In this document: piece by piece, positions 45,836-56,489 of the stretch
Layout: each line of letters opens with the position of its first letter
Position numbering within the stretch: the first letter of the stretch is position 1
Assembly: GCF_030272615.1 (NCBI RefSeq)
Contig: NC_081405.1
Span: 312,245,235-312,309,234, forward strand
Length of the DNA stretch: 64,000 nucleotides
Reading direction: 5' to 3'
Origin: Cryptomeria japonica
Taxonomy: Eukaryota > Streptophyta > Pinopsida > Cupressales > Cupressaceae
Translations under genes and position numbers: made by a program
The notes under the pieces: generated by a model
Database searches by the model: none
What the model saw: only the letters and a program-made list of their open reading frames with translations
Told to the model about the DNA's origin: nothing

Positions 45836-46089
45836 ACACTTTTGAGCAACATGGGAACATTAATTTGGAAAACCCAGAAAACCATGTGTTTGAAGAAGGG
45901 AAGGAGGATCAAATGGGAAAAGATGAGAGAGAATGACAAAACACCAATCAGGAGGAACAATGAAGTGATAACCTGGAAGATGGAGAAATACAGGTGGTTT
46001 TCCAAACCAAGGAGGAAGTGGATTCGAACTGTAGTATGGAAAAAACTAACAGAGATTGCCCTAGATCTGACTATGAGGATGCCCAGAGG

Positions 46090-46931
46090 TGTTTGATCCT
46101 AACCAAGACGTTCTTAGAAATCTAGTTAGAGAGCATAAATTAGATATTGTTCTTATCCAAGAAACTAAAATGACTAAAAAGAAAGTTGAAAAGAGTAATC
46201 TTTTTAAGGATGGTGGAGTTTTAGGAGGTAAATTGGATGGTGCTTCTAGGGGCATTTCCATTTTCTAGAATCTTATGCGTGTTACTGGGGTGCCTGTTAG
46301 GCAGGATAGTAATTTGTCTTTTGTTAGGTTTCATCATCTAGGGGATGGTACCTCTTGGCTCTTGATTAACATTTATGCCCCTAATAATAGACTAGGTAGA
46401 TGTAAATTTTGGAAGAATCTGGAGGCCATTCAGTCTCCTTTTAAGGATGAAACGTGGATGGCCATGGGGGACTTCAATATCCCTCTCCGTGAAAATGAGA
46501 ATTTCGAGGGCGTCCCATATCAGTTAGATAGTACAATGGACCTACTGAACTTTATTAATAACCAGAGTCTACATGATATAGATCTCCAATGTGCCAATTT
46601 TACCTGGACCTCTCGGAGGGTGGGGGAAGATCTTATTCATGTCAGATTAGACATGGCCCTAATCTCTAATGGTTGGTTTAACAATTATCTATGCTCCCTG
46701 TCAAATATTTCTTGGATTTTTTCTAACCACTTTCCTGTGGTTTTTGTGGCAAAGAATATAAGCGTAAAAGTAAACTTCCCATTTAGATTTGAAAGGATGT
46801 GGCTAGACCATCCTAACCTTGAGAAAACTATTGAGGAGTGGTGGTTGATTGATGTCAAAGGTACTACGATGTATAGAATGGCAAAAACATTAAGGCATGT
46901 GAAAGATAATATTAAGAAATGGAACAAATAA
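46090..46931 (+). pseudogene. endonuclease domain of LINE L1e
   Basis: Upstream of a stop, LVREHKLDIVLIQETKMTKK holds the catalytic Glu. The open frame 46275-46931 then has INIYAPNNRLGRCKFWKNLE, WMAMGDFNIPLRENENFEGV (catalytic Asp and Asn), ANFTWTSRRVGEDLIHVRLD and SNHFPVVFVA (final His). The core of the endonuclease is thus intact. Stops at about 46268 and 46930 flank it. Confidence 0.88.
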
Positions 46932-47848
46932 GTTTTAGGGGATATTTTTGTTGCCAACTCCAAAACCCATCTTGAGCTAAATGAAATATAGGATAAAATT
47001 CAAACAAATGGATATAATGAAGTGTCTATTAGAAAGGAAAATGAAGTGCTTGTTAAGTATCATAAGATCATAAGAACATAAGAAGAATTTTGGAAACATA
47101 GGTCCAGATCTCTTTGGCTTTAAGCTAGGGACATAAGTACCAGGTTTTTCCATATGACTGTTGTGAAACATAAGGCTTCTAATAGGATCTCTAAATTGAG
47201 AATTGGTGGAATTGAAACAAGGAAGGCTGATGAGATTGGGAATAAAGCAAGGAATTTTTTCAAATCTCTTCTCTCAGCGGATAGCGGTCTAGATGATATT
47301 TCTTGAAGGGCCCTTTTAGAGACCATTCCTTCTATCATTAATAATGTTTAGAAAAAGGCTTTGGTGGCCATTCCCTCTAAGGAGGCAGTTAAGAAAACGG
47401 TTTTCTCTTTTGATGGCAATAAACCTCCATGACTGGATGGGTTCCCGTTGTTCTTCTTTCAATCTGTTTGGAACATTCTCAAATATAATCTTGTTAAAGG
47501 AGTGCAAATTTTTTTGGGGGCTAGGATTATCTTAAAGGAACTTAATGCTACTTTTCTAGTTTTGATTCCCAAATGTCCTAGGGTTGATTCAATTGATTAG
47601 TTCTGACCAATAATTTTATACAATTCTTTTTATAAAATTACCTCTAAGGTGGTTACTGGTAGACTACTCATGATTATCCCTTCTATTATATCACCCCAAG
47701 AGAGTGGCTTCATTCCTATTAGACAAATCCTTGACTCTATCATTACTATTCATGAAAATATACACTCGCTGGTGGAATTCAAGTAAGAAGGCTTCTTGAT
47801 GAAATTGGATTTATGATCACGTGGATTGGGGATTCTTGGACAAGGTAT

Positions 47849-47983
47849 TGTTGGTGTTGGAAATAAGCCACACCCTGATCGACGATGGACTGGTCCAAGA
47901 GGGGCCAGTAGCTCAGTGGTAGAGCACTCCAGCAGTGTATGGAAGGTCCTAGGTCTGAGTCCTAGTTGGTCCATGTCTCAACA
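47849..47983 (+). repeat. left LTR of the TRIM
   Basis: 135 bp, TGTTGG...CAACA. It differs from the right LTR at about 15 positions, clustered at 47876-47898 and in the tRNA-like part. Confidence 0.88.
47902..47973 (+). ncRNA. tRNA-like sequence in the left LTR of the TRIM
   Basis: This stretch folds by eye as a tRNA cloverleaf. The acceptor stem GGGCCAG pairs with TTGGTCC (two G:U), followed by a discriminator A. The D stem is GCTC/GAGC with A-box TAGCTCAGTGG. The anticodon arm is imperfect (TCCA/TGGA with an 8-nt loop), so no credible anticodon can be named. The T stem CTAGG/CCTAG is perfect. The B-box here is GGTCTGAGTCC, decayed from GGTTCRANNCC. It is probably not a working tRNA. Confidence 0.7.
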
Positions 47984-47996
47984 TGGTATCAGAGCC
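47984..47996 (+). other. primer-binding site of the TRIM
   Basis: TGGTATCAGAGCC, a perfect complement of the usual initiator tRNA-Met 3' end, directly abuts the left LTR. Confidence 0.9.
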
Positions 47997-48038
47997 AGGT
48001 CCAAGTTAGGAGCCCCAAGAAAACAAGAGGTGTGGCTT

Positions 48039-48047
48039 AAGGATGGG
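48039..48047 (+). other. polypurine tract of the TRIM
   Basis: AAGGATGGG with one pyrimidine, directly before the right LTR. Confidence 0.65.
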
Positions 48048-48182
48048 TGTTGGTGTTGGAAATAAGCCACACCCAGACCGATGATGGAATTGTACAAGAG
48101 GGGCCAGTAGCTCAGTGGTAGAGGACTCTAGTAGTGTATGGAAGGTCCTTGGTTCAAGTCCTAGCTTGTCCATGTCTCAACA
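48048..48182 (+). repeat. right LTR of the TRIM
   Basis: 135 bp, beginning and ending like the left LTR. Confidence 0.88.
48101..48172 (+). ncRNA. tRNA-like sequence in the right LTR of the TRIM
   Basis: This is the same 72-nt cloverleaf as in the left LTR, with a perfect Pol III B-box GGTTCAAGTCC and A-box TAGCTCAGTGG at normal spacing. The acceptor end is more decayed (CTTGTCC). The promoter words would allow Pol III to start inside the LTR; that it does so is inference. Confidence 0.72.
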
Positions 48183-48709
48183 GGTGCTTGTTGTTTTTGA
48201 TTTCTATGATAAGTTTATTCAGTTGGTTGACCAACTTATCTCAACTCCTTTTTTCTATGTCATTGTGAATGGTGTGCCTTCCCCCTTCTTTAAAACTTCT
48301 AGGGTCATCAGGTAGGGGGATCCCATCTCCCCTATTCTCTTCATTATTCTAGTTGAATGTCTGGGTAGATTTATTAGCAAATTTGTTTCTCAGGGTCTTT
48401 TACTAGGAGTCTCTCCTTCTTCTGGATTCAAAGCATGTTACCACCAACAATTTTTTGATGATACCATCTTAATGGGCACTTCATCGATCAAAGAAGCATC
48501 TATATGAAGACCTCTCTCAATACTTATAGTCCAGCTTCGGGTCAAGCGATTAATTTGGAGAAAATATTTGTTTCTTCTTGAACACCCCAATGGATAGACA
48601 AAACAGGATGGTCTGGATCCTTGGTTGCCAAATTGGCAAGCCCCCATTTTTTTACCTAGGTCTTCCTTTGGGCATGAAACCCGCGGATTTTGTTTAGAAT
48701 AGTCTTGTT

Positions 48710-48714
48710 GATAG
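48710..48714. repeat. target-site duplication (GATAG) of the solo LTR, left copy
   Basis: GATAG, repeated at 49946-49950 on the other side of the solo LTR. Confidence 0.75.
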
Positions 48715-49945
48715 TGTTAGAATAACTGGTGGACAACTGAGATGGGGTGGGATGAATCAGTTGTTAATAGATTATATCAATCAAACAACTTTATAACCTT
48801 TAACCAGAGCACATAAACATTGAATACTAGAATAGAAGAAACATATAACAGTAAGAAATAAAACTTAAGTATGAAATAGAGAATTAACACAATGAAACCA
48901 TACCACATAACACCATGATTTGTACATGGAAAAACCACTAAAGGGAAAAACCACAGTGGGAAGCCTATCCACAATCAGATAATACTTCTGTAGAAAGTAT
49001 GTGATACAGTAAGGGGCCTGCACATGTAGGAAGGCACACTACCTAGAGCATACTTCTCATTACAAAGGAGTCTCGCTTACTACAAAGAGGTTATAACCAC
49101 CTTAATATAATTGGACAACAATCTGAAAGAATGAACTACCAATGATAGCATCTACCAAGCTTGATTACAGTCTTGGTTAAGCTCAATACCAGAGGCCTTT
49201 GACCTTTTACATAAACCCAATTCCATCACCTATGATCGACCAATTCTCTTGCCTGAATGATATTACATTATTCGCACATTTTATTCCATGACCATGACCA
49301 CAATCTACAATGAGATCTTACATCAATTTATACAAACCCTAAGGTCTAAACCAATTAGGTCGTCGACCTAAAAGATATTACAATATCATTACATAAATCC
49401 ACATTACAATGATATGCCACGTCGGCTTTAGACCAAAATAAAATTAACCAATCCATAAATCATCCCAGTAATGTGTAGAGAATATTTAACAACACGTTAC
49501 ATGATACTGATCCATAACTTAGATAGATATCAGACCTAATTTGGGTCTACCATGCCAAAGCGATGTCTCCAATCAATCGTGGCACGAACAAAGATCACCT
49601 TCTACATCTTGAATTCCATCTAGAAGCTGGACCAACACCACTTATGCACCCTGTCAAAGATTCTTAGTAAAATCTTTCCTGTTAAAACCCTAAACCCTTA
49701 CTGGTATAGGCTTACTAGAATGTATGATAGCATCCGATCATAAATTCAATACCAACTGACCAAAACATATTCCATTGATCCAAACATGTCGATAGTCTCC
49801 AACTGATAGTCCTTTCTCCCGGTAACACTAGTTCTTCTACTAGTAACCAAAATTTATCTGTCGGTAACCAATCATAATAACTAGTGTTGACATAAATGAA
49901 AAAACATCAATGCAACACATAATCAATTCCTTCATATTGCCAATA
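48715..49945 (-). repeat. solo LTR inside LINE L1e (1231 bp)
   Basis: It begins TGTTAG and ends CCAATA (apparently CCAACA with one change), flanked by GATAG on both sides. No internal region, primer-binding site or second LTR was seen, so an element probably recombined down to one LTR. Its interior shares words with the LTRs at 51795 and 57602 ('gaaaaaccac...gtgg', 'ggggcctgcac', 'ggaaggc...agagca'), so it is a distant relative. Orientation is by that similarity. Confidence 0.78.
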
Positions 49946-50111
49946 GATAGATTCAACAGGAAGCTAGCTGGATGGAAAGGTATCCTTCTTAGCCAAGTTG
50001 TTAAAATCTTCTCTCTAAAGTCTTTTGGTTTATGCTTTAAGTCTCTCCAAAATACCTAACAAATTTGTAGATGCTATTGAGAAAATTAAAAAATCTTTGC
50101 TCTGGTCTATG
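49946..50111 (+). pseudogene. reverse transcriptase of LINE L1e, second part
   Basis: DRFNRKLAGWKGILLSQVVK resumes the LINE reading exactly after the solo LTR (L1c: DRFHKKLAGWKAALLSQDS). It continues to LLWS at 50111, where the next insertion starts. Confidence 0.8.
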
Positions 50112-51067
50112 GTTGAGGAGAACAAGAGGGGGTGAACTCACAATAACGGTTCCCACTTTTTTGCCACTTTTGAGATTGAGTTGAACATTTTTAAAATAAT
50201 CTTCAACTTCTGAGAGCTATATCTTTTAAATTATTAAGAATTTGAAGATGATGTAAATTAGTGTTTTGTAGCATTTTGTCTATAGATTCTATATATATTT
50301 TTTTCAAAGTTTTTTGAAGGATTTTTAAAAAAATTTCTATCTCTCTTGAAAAGTAGTTATTTACAACAAACTACATTTTTTAAGAGTGATGTGCCTCTCG
50401 AAATGCATAACTTTTTCCCTAAAAATGATAAAAACTCAATTCTTTAAAATTTTGGTTTGCAACATCAATATCTAGGGCTTGTGGTTTTTTTGATAGTGAT
50501 ATGTTGAATATTTTTCATTTTTATTAAGTTTTGAAGTCTGACTAGTCATAATTCAGACATAGGTTTATGTTTGAACACATAACTTGTTCTATATATATCG
50601 AAATTCAATTTTATTTTTTTTGTTAGAAAGAAGACATCAATACCTAGGGCATAGATATTTTTCGGAATCTTTTTTAATTACTTTCCTATTTTTTCCAATG
50701 CGTTGAACATAGAAGTTCATGTTCTGTGAAAAACCAATGTTCTATAAAATTAAAAAAAAATAAAAACATAATAAATTCACAATGTAATAAAATTATACTC
50801 ATTGGAAAGCTTTCTCCAAGTACTACCATCTTATATTTTAGGGTTATCAAGATTATTTAATTTATGTCTTGAACTAGAGGTCTGAAGGGAAAAATTTCTC
50901 AGAACTCTAAAAAATTTGGGAAGAGACGTCTAACAAGAGGGTTCGAATGAACACTGGTTCGAGTGAAGGGGGGTCCGATCGAACCCGTGATTGAACCCTA
51001 AGGGGTTCGATCGGACCCCCCTTTTCTCAAACCCCCTAGGAATAATTATGATGTGCACATTCATGTA
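50112..51067. mobile_element. unclassified 956-bp insertion in LINE L1e
   Basis: The LINE reading LWS...MAERVTL is split here. The flanks share ATGG (50108-50111 and 51068-51071), perhaps a short duplication. The left end, GAGAACAAGAGGGGGTGAA, resembles the LTR tip at 51795-51835 (CACTGAGAGGGGGGGG...GTGAA), which suggests another solo LTR, but the ends are not certain. There is no coding capacity. It contains the strong inverted repeat 50966-51023. Confidence 0.6.
50966..51023. repeat. perfect 21-bp inverted repeat with 16-nt loop
   Basis: 50966-50986 is the exact reverse complement of 51003-51023. The arms contain GGTCCGATCGAACC and are far more GC-rich than the surroundings. Related words (GGTTCGAGTG, TTCGAATGAACAC) lie just upstream, so it may be part of a longer array of TTCGA-type repeats. 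Confidence 0.88.
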
Positions 51068-51794
51068 ATGGCTGAGAGAGTTACCCTCATTGCCTAGGAT
51101 AATGTCTGCAAACCAAAAAAGGTGGGGGGACTGGGCCTCAGAAATACTAGAACCTTGAACAAGACCAATCTAGCAAAATAAATTTGGAGAATCTATTAGG
51201 GAACTAGTGAGTGGAATGAAATTTGGAAGGCTAGAAATACTTACGTGTGGTCCCTACCATGGAATATTCCCTTTCCTCTAATAAGATACCTAGTGGCTCT
51301 ACTATTTGGAACAATGTTACCCATGCTAAAGGTATTGTTTGTTTGGGAAAAATTTGGGCTATTGGTAATGGTAGAAGGGTGGATTTATGGGTTGATTCTT
51401 GGATTGGAGGAGCTCCTCTCAATGATCATTGTGTTTCTCAGATGATCATCCAAGAATGCAAGGACAAGTTCGGTGTTAAAGTTGCTGACTAAAGGAGAGA
51501 TCAAAAGTGGGTGGACCTCATCTCTATTAATCCTAACTTAAAGCAGGTCAACTTAATGATCAATTGAGCAGTTATTAACCCAAGAAGGGAGGACCACCTA
51601 GGTTGGTGTTGTACCCCTTTAGGGACTTCTTTTGTGGTGTTTGTTGTCCTTATGTTGGCTTAGTCTGAAGACTCTAGTAACTATTGGGCCAAGGCCTGGT
51701 GTTTAGGTTTGCTTCCTAAAATTAATATGTTTTATGGATTATTTTGCGAAATAAAATTCTAACCATTGATAACCTGAGAAAGAGAGGATTCTAT
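51068..51794 (+). pseudogene. C-terminal RT region and start of zf-RVT of LINE L1e
   Basis: MAERVTLIAWDNVCKPKKVG and GLGLRNTRTLNKTNLAK match L1c 35340-35470. NNVTHAKGIVCLGKIWAIGN and RRVDLWVDSWIGGAPLND follow, then the linker to zf-RVT, cut at 51794 by the LTR element. Stops are present. Confidence 0.8.
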
Positions 51795-52586
51795 TGTTGG
51801 AATCCAAGAACACTGAGAGGGGGGGGGCAGTGAATTAGTGTTCTGCTGGAAAGATCAATTTGAACCTTATTAAAACATGCATACACCAACGGGTATTACC
51901 AGTACATACAAAATTGAAAGAAGTAAAGCAACCAATAAGATAATCACATAAATGAGTACCATAACACGCATAATTATACATGGAAAATGTCAAAGAGGAA
52001 AAACCATGGTGGTATTGGTGACCCACAATATCAATCCACTAACCATATGAAGAGATATTACAAAATATTGGGGCCTGCACTTGCAAGAAGGCTTATAGCC
52101 TAGAGCACACTGCTCAATCACAAAATAAGCCTCACTGACTACATACAAATCCAGACTACAATCTAGAGAAATGATTGAATTGCTAAGATAGCATCTTCTA
52201 TGTCAGAATATAGTTTCAGTTAAGTTCTATCTCTGACAGTTTGAAACCATAAACCCTTACCAGAATATCCCTGACATAAATATCCTCACATACATGATCT
52301 CTCTCTTATGTTTGACATTACATAACATGGATATCAAAAATAATTTCTGTTGTTAGATCCAAAAGATGTCAAACTCCAATATTGATAACCCAATTCTAAA
52401 CAATGTTAGCCTTCATTGCCAGTAACCAAAGAAATCTATCCAACCTATTAGTGCCGGTGTCGGTGTACTGTCTGTGAAGTCCATGTCGATACACAACTAA
52501 CCCAAAATATAAAGCCAGAACAAATTACCATGTTTCCATCAATGAAAATATAGTGAAACCAACCAATTGAGTGTCAATTGCCAACA
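51795..52586 (-). repeat. 3' LTR of the non-autonomous element (792 bp)
   Basis: On the plus strand TGTTGGAATCC at the left edge and TTGCCAACA at the right edge give TGTTGG/CCAACA inverted tips. It matches 57602-58524 along its length but lacks about 130 bp present there near 58140-58270. Confidence 0.88.
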
Positions 52587-52587
52587 A

Positions 52588-52597
52588 TCTCCCATCT
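52588..52597 (-). other. polypurine tract of the non-autonomous element
   Basis: Minus strand GATGGGAGAT, directly before the LTR start TGTTGGCAATTG. Confidence 0.7.
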
Positions 52598-52879
52598 GGC
52601 ATTGATGGCAACACTCATATGAAAAATGGTCATGGTTTCCAACTGCCAGTTTCATCCCGAACCTTCTTGCCCTGAGTTCAATATCCATCAATACAAAATA
52701 ATCCATACTTCCATAGTTTCACCTATACTCCCCCTAATGTATACAACTTGTTTTTTTCTTTTTCAAATCTATATCACTCTCCCTTTAACAACAATGCCAT
52801 CAAAATTACCAAAAAGTAGCAAAAAGCAAAAAAATGGGATAAAGAATGAAAGACTGTACAATAAATATGTCCCAAAATA

Positions 52880-53370
52880 CTTTACCGAAGTTGGATGTAT
52901 TTGAAAATATCCCAATAGGCCTTCTCCAATAGCTCAAGACAGGTATCCCAACATAATTTGATAGTGTCAAAAATAGATACAAGTCCATTCAGCAAATGGG
53001 CAAATGACTCTTTCCCATTAAGCTTTGTCGATGTGGGATTACCAACCAGATCTATACACTCCTTCTTATGTATACTAAGTGAATCCAACCGAGGAATCAC
53101 CAAACCTCTAAGACTTCTAGCTCTTCTTATGATTTTGTCTTTTTACCTCCCAAGAGCAAAAACTTGGGCTTCCAAAACCAAAATTTTACCATCTATCGAT
53201 CTAGTTAATGAATTCAATCCATCAAAAGAATTGGCTATACCTACAATCTCCTCTTGAATACCATTAATCATTTTATTTGTCTCAATTGTGAGAAAACTTG
53301 TATTACAACATAATCTGTAGATATTAGTACACTGCCTCAATGCATTATCTGTCGATTTCAACTTTTCATT
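52880..53370 (-). pseudogene. coiled-coil-like coding remnant of the non-autonomous element
   Basis: Minus frames 53143-53361 (KSTDNALRQCTNIYRLCCNT, ETNKMINGIQEEIVGIANSF) and 52882-53103 (LNGLVSIFDTIKLCWDTCLE, LLEKAYWDIFKYIQL) are amphipathic and helical looking. No family recognised. They lie at the 3' end of the element's interior. Confidence 0.4.
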
Positions 53371-53900
53371 AATCTTCTACCATTCAGACTCAATCACTTG
53401 ATCAAATGTAGCTTTTTTTCATGTGTGAACCTCTCCAGTGCTTTCCAGTTTGATATTTGCTAGAAGGATTGAAAATCCTTTGAAATGTGCTATGTGATTA
53501 TCTTAAGCTTGTTGGATGGGCTCTCTTCTCTATCAAACTTTCACTCTGGGATTAGTCTATGCAAAATAGTGATAGAATGATGAATAACCCCTTTATCCAT
53601 AGATCTGTCCTTCAACATTTTTTGTGCAACCATCATCATGAGTTCAATAGAACTCATCTTAGTTATGCTTTTATTTTCAACCTGTTAGGTGTGAATTGAC
53701 AACAATGATGGACTCACTACCGGTTCCCTATTGGATTATCCTTTCTTCTCCTTTGATGTTTTGACCTTTATAGCTTCGTCACTTGCACCAGTGGCTTTTC
53801 CACTTGGTGCAGTCTTAGTAACTGTCAGTTCCTCCCTAAGAACTATATCCTCATCCTATACAATTGTATCCAGAGGAGTGTTGTTGTCAACATTAGTACC

Positions 53901-54398
53901 CTATACATTATCAACCTTTACACTCTTTGTATTTTCTGGTATCTCAACATTTTCCAGTACTTTTGTATATTCTGGGGGCTCAATATCCACTATCCTAATA
54001 TTTTTCAAAATTGAGGGTGAAGTACCCATAATACCCTTTCCTTTTCCCTCAATCAGGATGTCTGCAATATCTGTCTTAGATTTTGGTGAAGTATAAAAAC
54101 CATGGTTCTCTTCAAATAACTTAACCCTTTCCTTGTGTGTATCCTTGATTATCTCATTTACTATACCTAGCATAAAACTTATTATTCTATGCTTGTTGTT
54201 AAAGATTTTCCTATCAGCAATGTCATGTGTCTTATCAATCTCCTCTGGAATAATAGAAACACAAACATATAACAACTCTTGAATCTTTATATGCTTGTCT
54301 TCTTGCATTGTTGATAGTCTTCTAGCATCTAACATATCATACAACTGTGTTGGTATTTGGTCTTCAATTTCTAATAGGGCTTTCTTATAAACATCCAA
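53901..54398 (-). pseudogene. unknown charged protein region of the non-autonomous element
   Basis: 165 open codons: MDVYKKALLEIEDQIPTQLY, then HIKIQELLYVCVSIIPEEID, NNKHRIISFMLGIVNEIIKD and a Glu/Val-rich end with ILIEGKGKGIMGTSPS. No family recognised. A Lys/Thr-rich basic stretch lies upstream on the same strand (54500-54900) but is broken by stops. Confidence 0.5.
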
Positions 54399-54979
54399 CT
54401 ACAACAAAATTACTTATGCTACTTTTCTTTGTTAATCATCCTCTAAATGTTCATAATAAAACTATGCATTTTTTAACATACCATCTTTAGTAATCACAAG
54501 TCTTTGGTGGAATGATAGTTACATTACTAGATTCAGTTGCCAGATCAATGTCATCCTTCTTCTTTCTCCTTCTAGTACCGGATGGGGCTGAAGGTGTTAC
54601 TTTTGGTGCTCTTCTCTATGTCGGTACCTTGGTAGTGACTTTCCTAGCTGGTTTCTTCTTGGCCTCTACCTTGGTTTCTTTAGTTCTCTTCCTTATTACC
54701 CTTTTGAATGCCAAGGGTGTGTCATCATCAGATGCAGATTCTGTTACAACGGGCTCAATGAATATTTTTGGTTCTTTTCTCTTTCTTCCTTTCTCCGGGA
54801 CAACATCAATAAATGCTTTGATGTCTTGTGAAACTTTTTCAACAAATTTACTTGCCTATCCTTCCTACTTGTCTCTCTCTCTCCTTCTGATTGAACTTAG
54901 TTTCAACCTCTTATGTCTTCTACTTAGCAGTGCCAAAGGTTTTTTACAGTTTCGTCTACCAGTGCCTCAATTAGAATTT

Positions 54980-55780
54980 ATGCATAGGCATCAAGAATAT
55001 GTGCATCAACTTCATAACCCATTTCCTCAATCCAAATCTTCTGGGGCCTAACAACTTCCATCAAAGTTTCATCTTTCTTGACCATGAAGCATATGTCGAT
55101 TGAGTACTTCTCAACAATGTACTTTGGAATCCTCATCCTAGAATTCATAGTCTTTTGAAATTCTTTAAAATAACCCCACACTTTGTCATCTCTTTGACTA
55201 CCGAATGTAACAATAGACTATTTTAATTGCCTCCTTACTGGGATATCGAATGCCCATTTTCTCTTCCCAAAACTAGGAGTCTCATTGATGAAAAATAGAA
55301 TTAAATAGACAATTAGGTTACCATATCAGAAAGTTCCTTTCTTTTCTCCTTTAATCTTTCCTAGGTTATTAAATAATTCATCCAACATCCAATCACATAG
55401 ATCTAACTTCTCATTCTCCCTCATCATCTTACGAGCTGCATAAATGCAGAAGCTTGAAACATAATTCAGTTGGTTTGATTGAGTTACCTTGTAACCGATG
55501 ACCATGCTACCGAATCTGATATTTGTGTCGGTGATAGTACCAATTCTCATTGATCGTCTTTCTAATGTTATGATGGTAATCCTGTTGGCCTGATCATTTG
55601 AAACTTTCTTCTCTGAATGTTGTCCAACCTAGGTAAACCAATGATTTCCTTGATGGCCTCCTTCATAATATTATATGGTCTATGCAACCAGATAAACTCT
55701 CCATGCACTCTACTCAAAACATACCTAACAATTTCATCTTCAAATTCCAGATATCTAGAATGTTGGTAAACCCTAAATCA
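54980..55780 (-). pseudogene. conserved-looking unknown domain of the non-autonomous element
   Basis: In minus sense the readable blocks are HRPYNIMKEAIKEIIGLPRL (with shifts), MRIGTITDTNIRFGSMVIGY (55550), NQLNYVSSFCIYAARKMM, LCDWMLDELFNNLGKIKGEK, then WGYFKEFQKTMNSRMRIPKY and IWIEEMGYEVD (55181-54978). Its look, 'GLP' then a helical middle and then 'NLGKIK', recalls uncharacterised proteins of plant mobile elements. I cannot name the family. Frameshifts and stops break it. Confidence 0.55.
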
Positions 55781-56489
55781 ATAATATGTCGGTATTCAGG
55801 TTTAATATTTCAAGAATATCTCATTAGCTCATTCATGTAAATGCTCTTGATATCACTTGTTCACAAATCCTAAATATGATAGTGAATGTAGGCTCTTACA
55901 TCTTCAACATATACGATTCCTTCTGGGACATGGGAAAAAGCTCAAACTGAATCGTCCAGGGTAGCAACATGCAGATATCGCTTGAAAATCTGCTTGGGAT
56001 GGTACTTGACCTCAACAATAGTTATATTTTCAACAAAGATAGGTACAAATGATGATCTCACTTCCATGATTGAAGATAAATACCCATGAATTGCTGCTGG
56101 TGAGAATTCCAAAAGACCTCTTCCAATCGTTGGTGAAATCGCTCAAGATGATATCAATTACTTTGATTTGCCTTAGACTTCCTCTAAATTGCTCTAAATG
56201 CAAAGTGATCAGAAATGAATTCAATTCAACCTTTTATCCTCCAAGAAACCCTAATCTTTCATTGATATAAATCACTTCTGGTGAAAGATACCAAATCTTG
56301 ATCAAACATCTCCATGTCGGATAAGCATCTCCAATGTCTGGAACATCTTCTAGAACCTCTTCTTGGGGCATATGCAACATCTTCATTAATTTTGCCTACC
56401 CCTAAGGCATCTACCTCAGTTTCTGGATGAGCTTCTTGCTGGCGCAGGAGCAACCTCTTCTACCAGATAAGTAACCGGTGCATTCCTCT

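Larger units (their letters stand above)
47849..48182 (+). mobile_element. TRIM-type mini LTR retrotransposon carrying tRNA-like sequences
   Basis: Two direct repeats of exactly 135 bp (about 89% identical) start TGTTGGTGTTGG and end GTCTCAACA. The 64-bp interior holds only a primer-binding site right after the left repeat and a purine tract right before the right one. Flanks GGTAT/GGTGC look like a decayed 5-bp duplication. Removing the element restores the LINE reading Asp-Lys-Val-Leu. It has no coding capacity, which is the definition of a TRIM (terminal-repeat retrotransposon in miniature). Each repeat contains a 72-nt tRNA-like sequence. I know of 5S-rRNA-bearing TRIMs (Cassandra) but do not recognise a tRNA-bearing one. 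Confidence 0.88.
46932..48714 (+). pseudogene. reverse transcriptase of LINE L1e, first part (interrupted by the TRIM)
   Basis: Blocks: FHMTVVKHKASNRISKL, FSFDGNKPPxLDGFPLFFFQ, LNATFLVLIPKCP, a YDHVDWGFLDK stretch cut at 47848 by the TRIM, then VLVVFDFYDKFIQLVDQLIS, PISPILFIILVECLGRF, the catalytic box QQFFDDTILMG at about 48447 and GCQIGKPPFFYLGLPLGMK. Both catalytic aspartates are present (FFDD). Stops and frameshifts occur throughout. The solo LTR interrupts it at 48714. Confidence 0.85.

Noticed and set aside
47902-48172. Two functional tRNA genes in tandem
   Set aside because: Both sit at the same place inside LTRs with a primer site between them, the anticodon arm is defective, and one copy has a decayed T-loop and the other a decayed acceptor.
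54512-55051. 179-codon hydrophobic open frame on the plus strand
   Set aside because: It lies opposite the Lys/Thr-rich minus-strand coding of the LTR element; Leu/Phe/Ser richness is what the antisense of such sequence gives.
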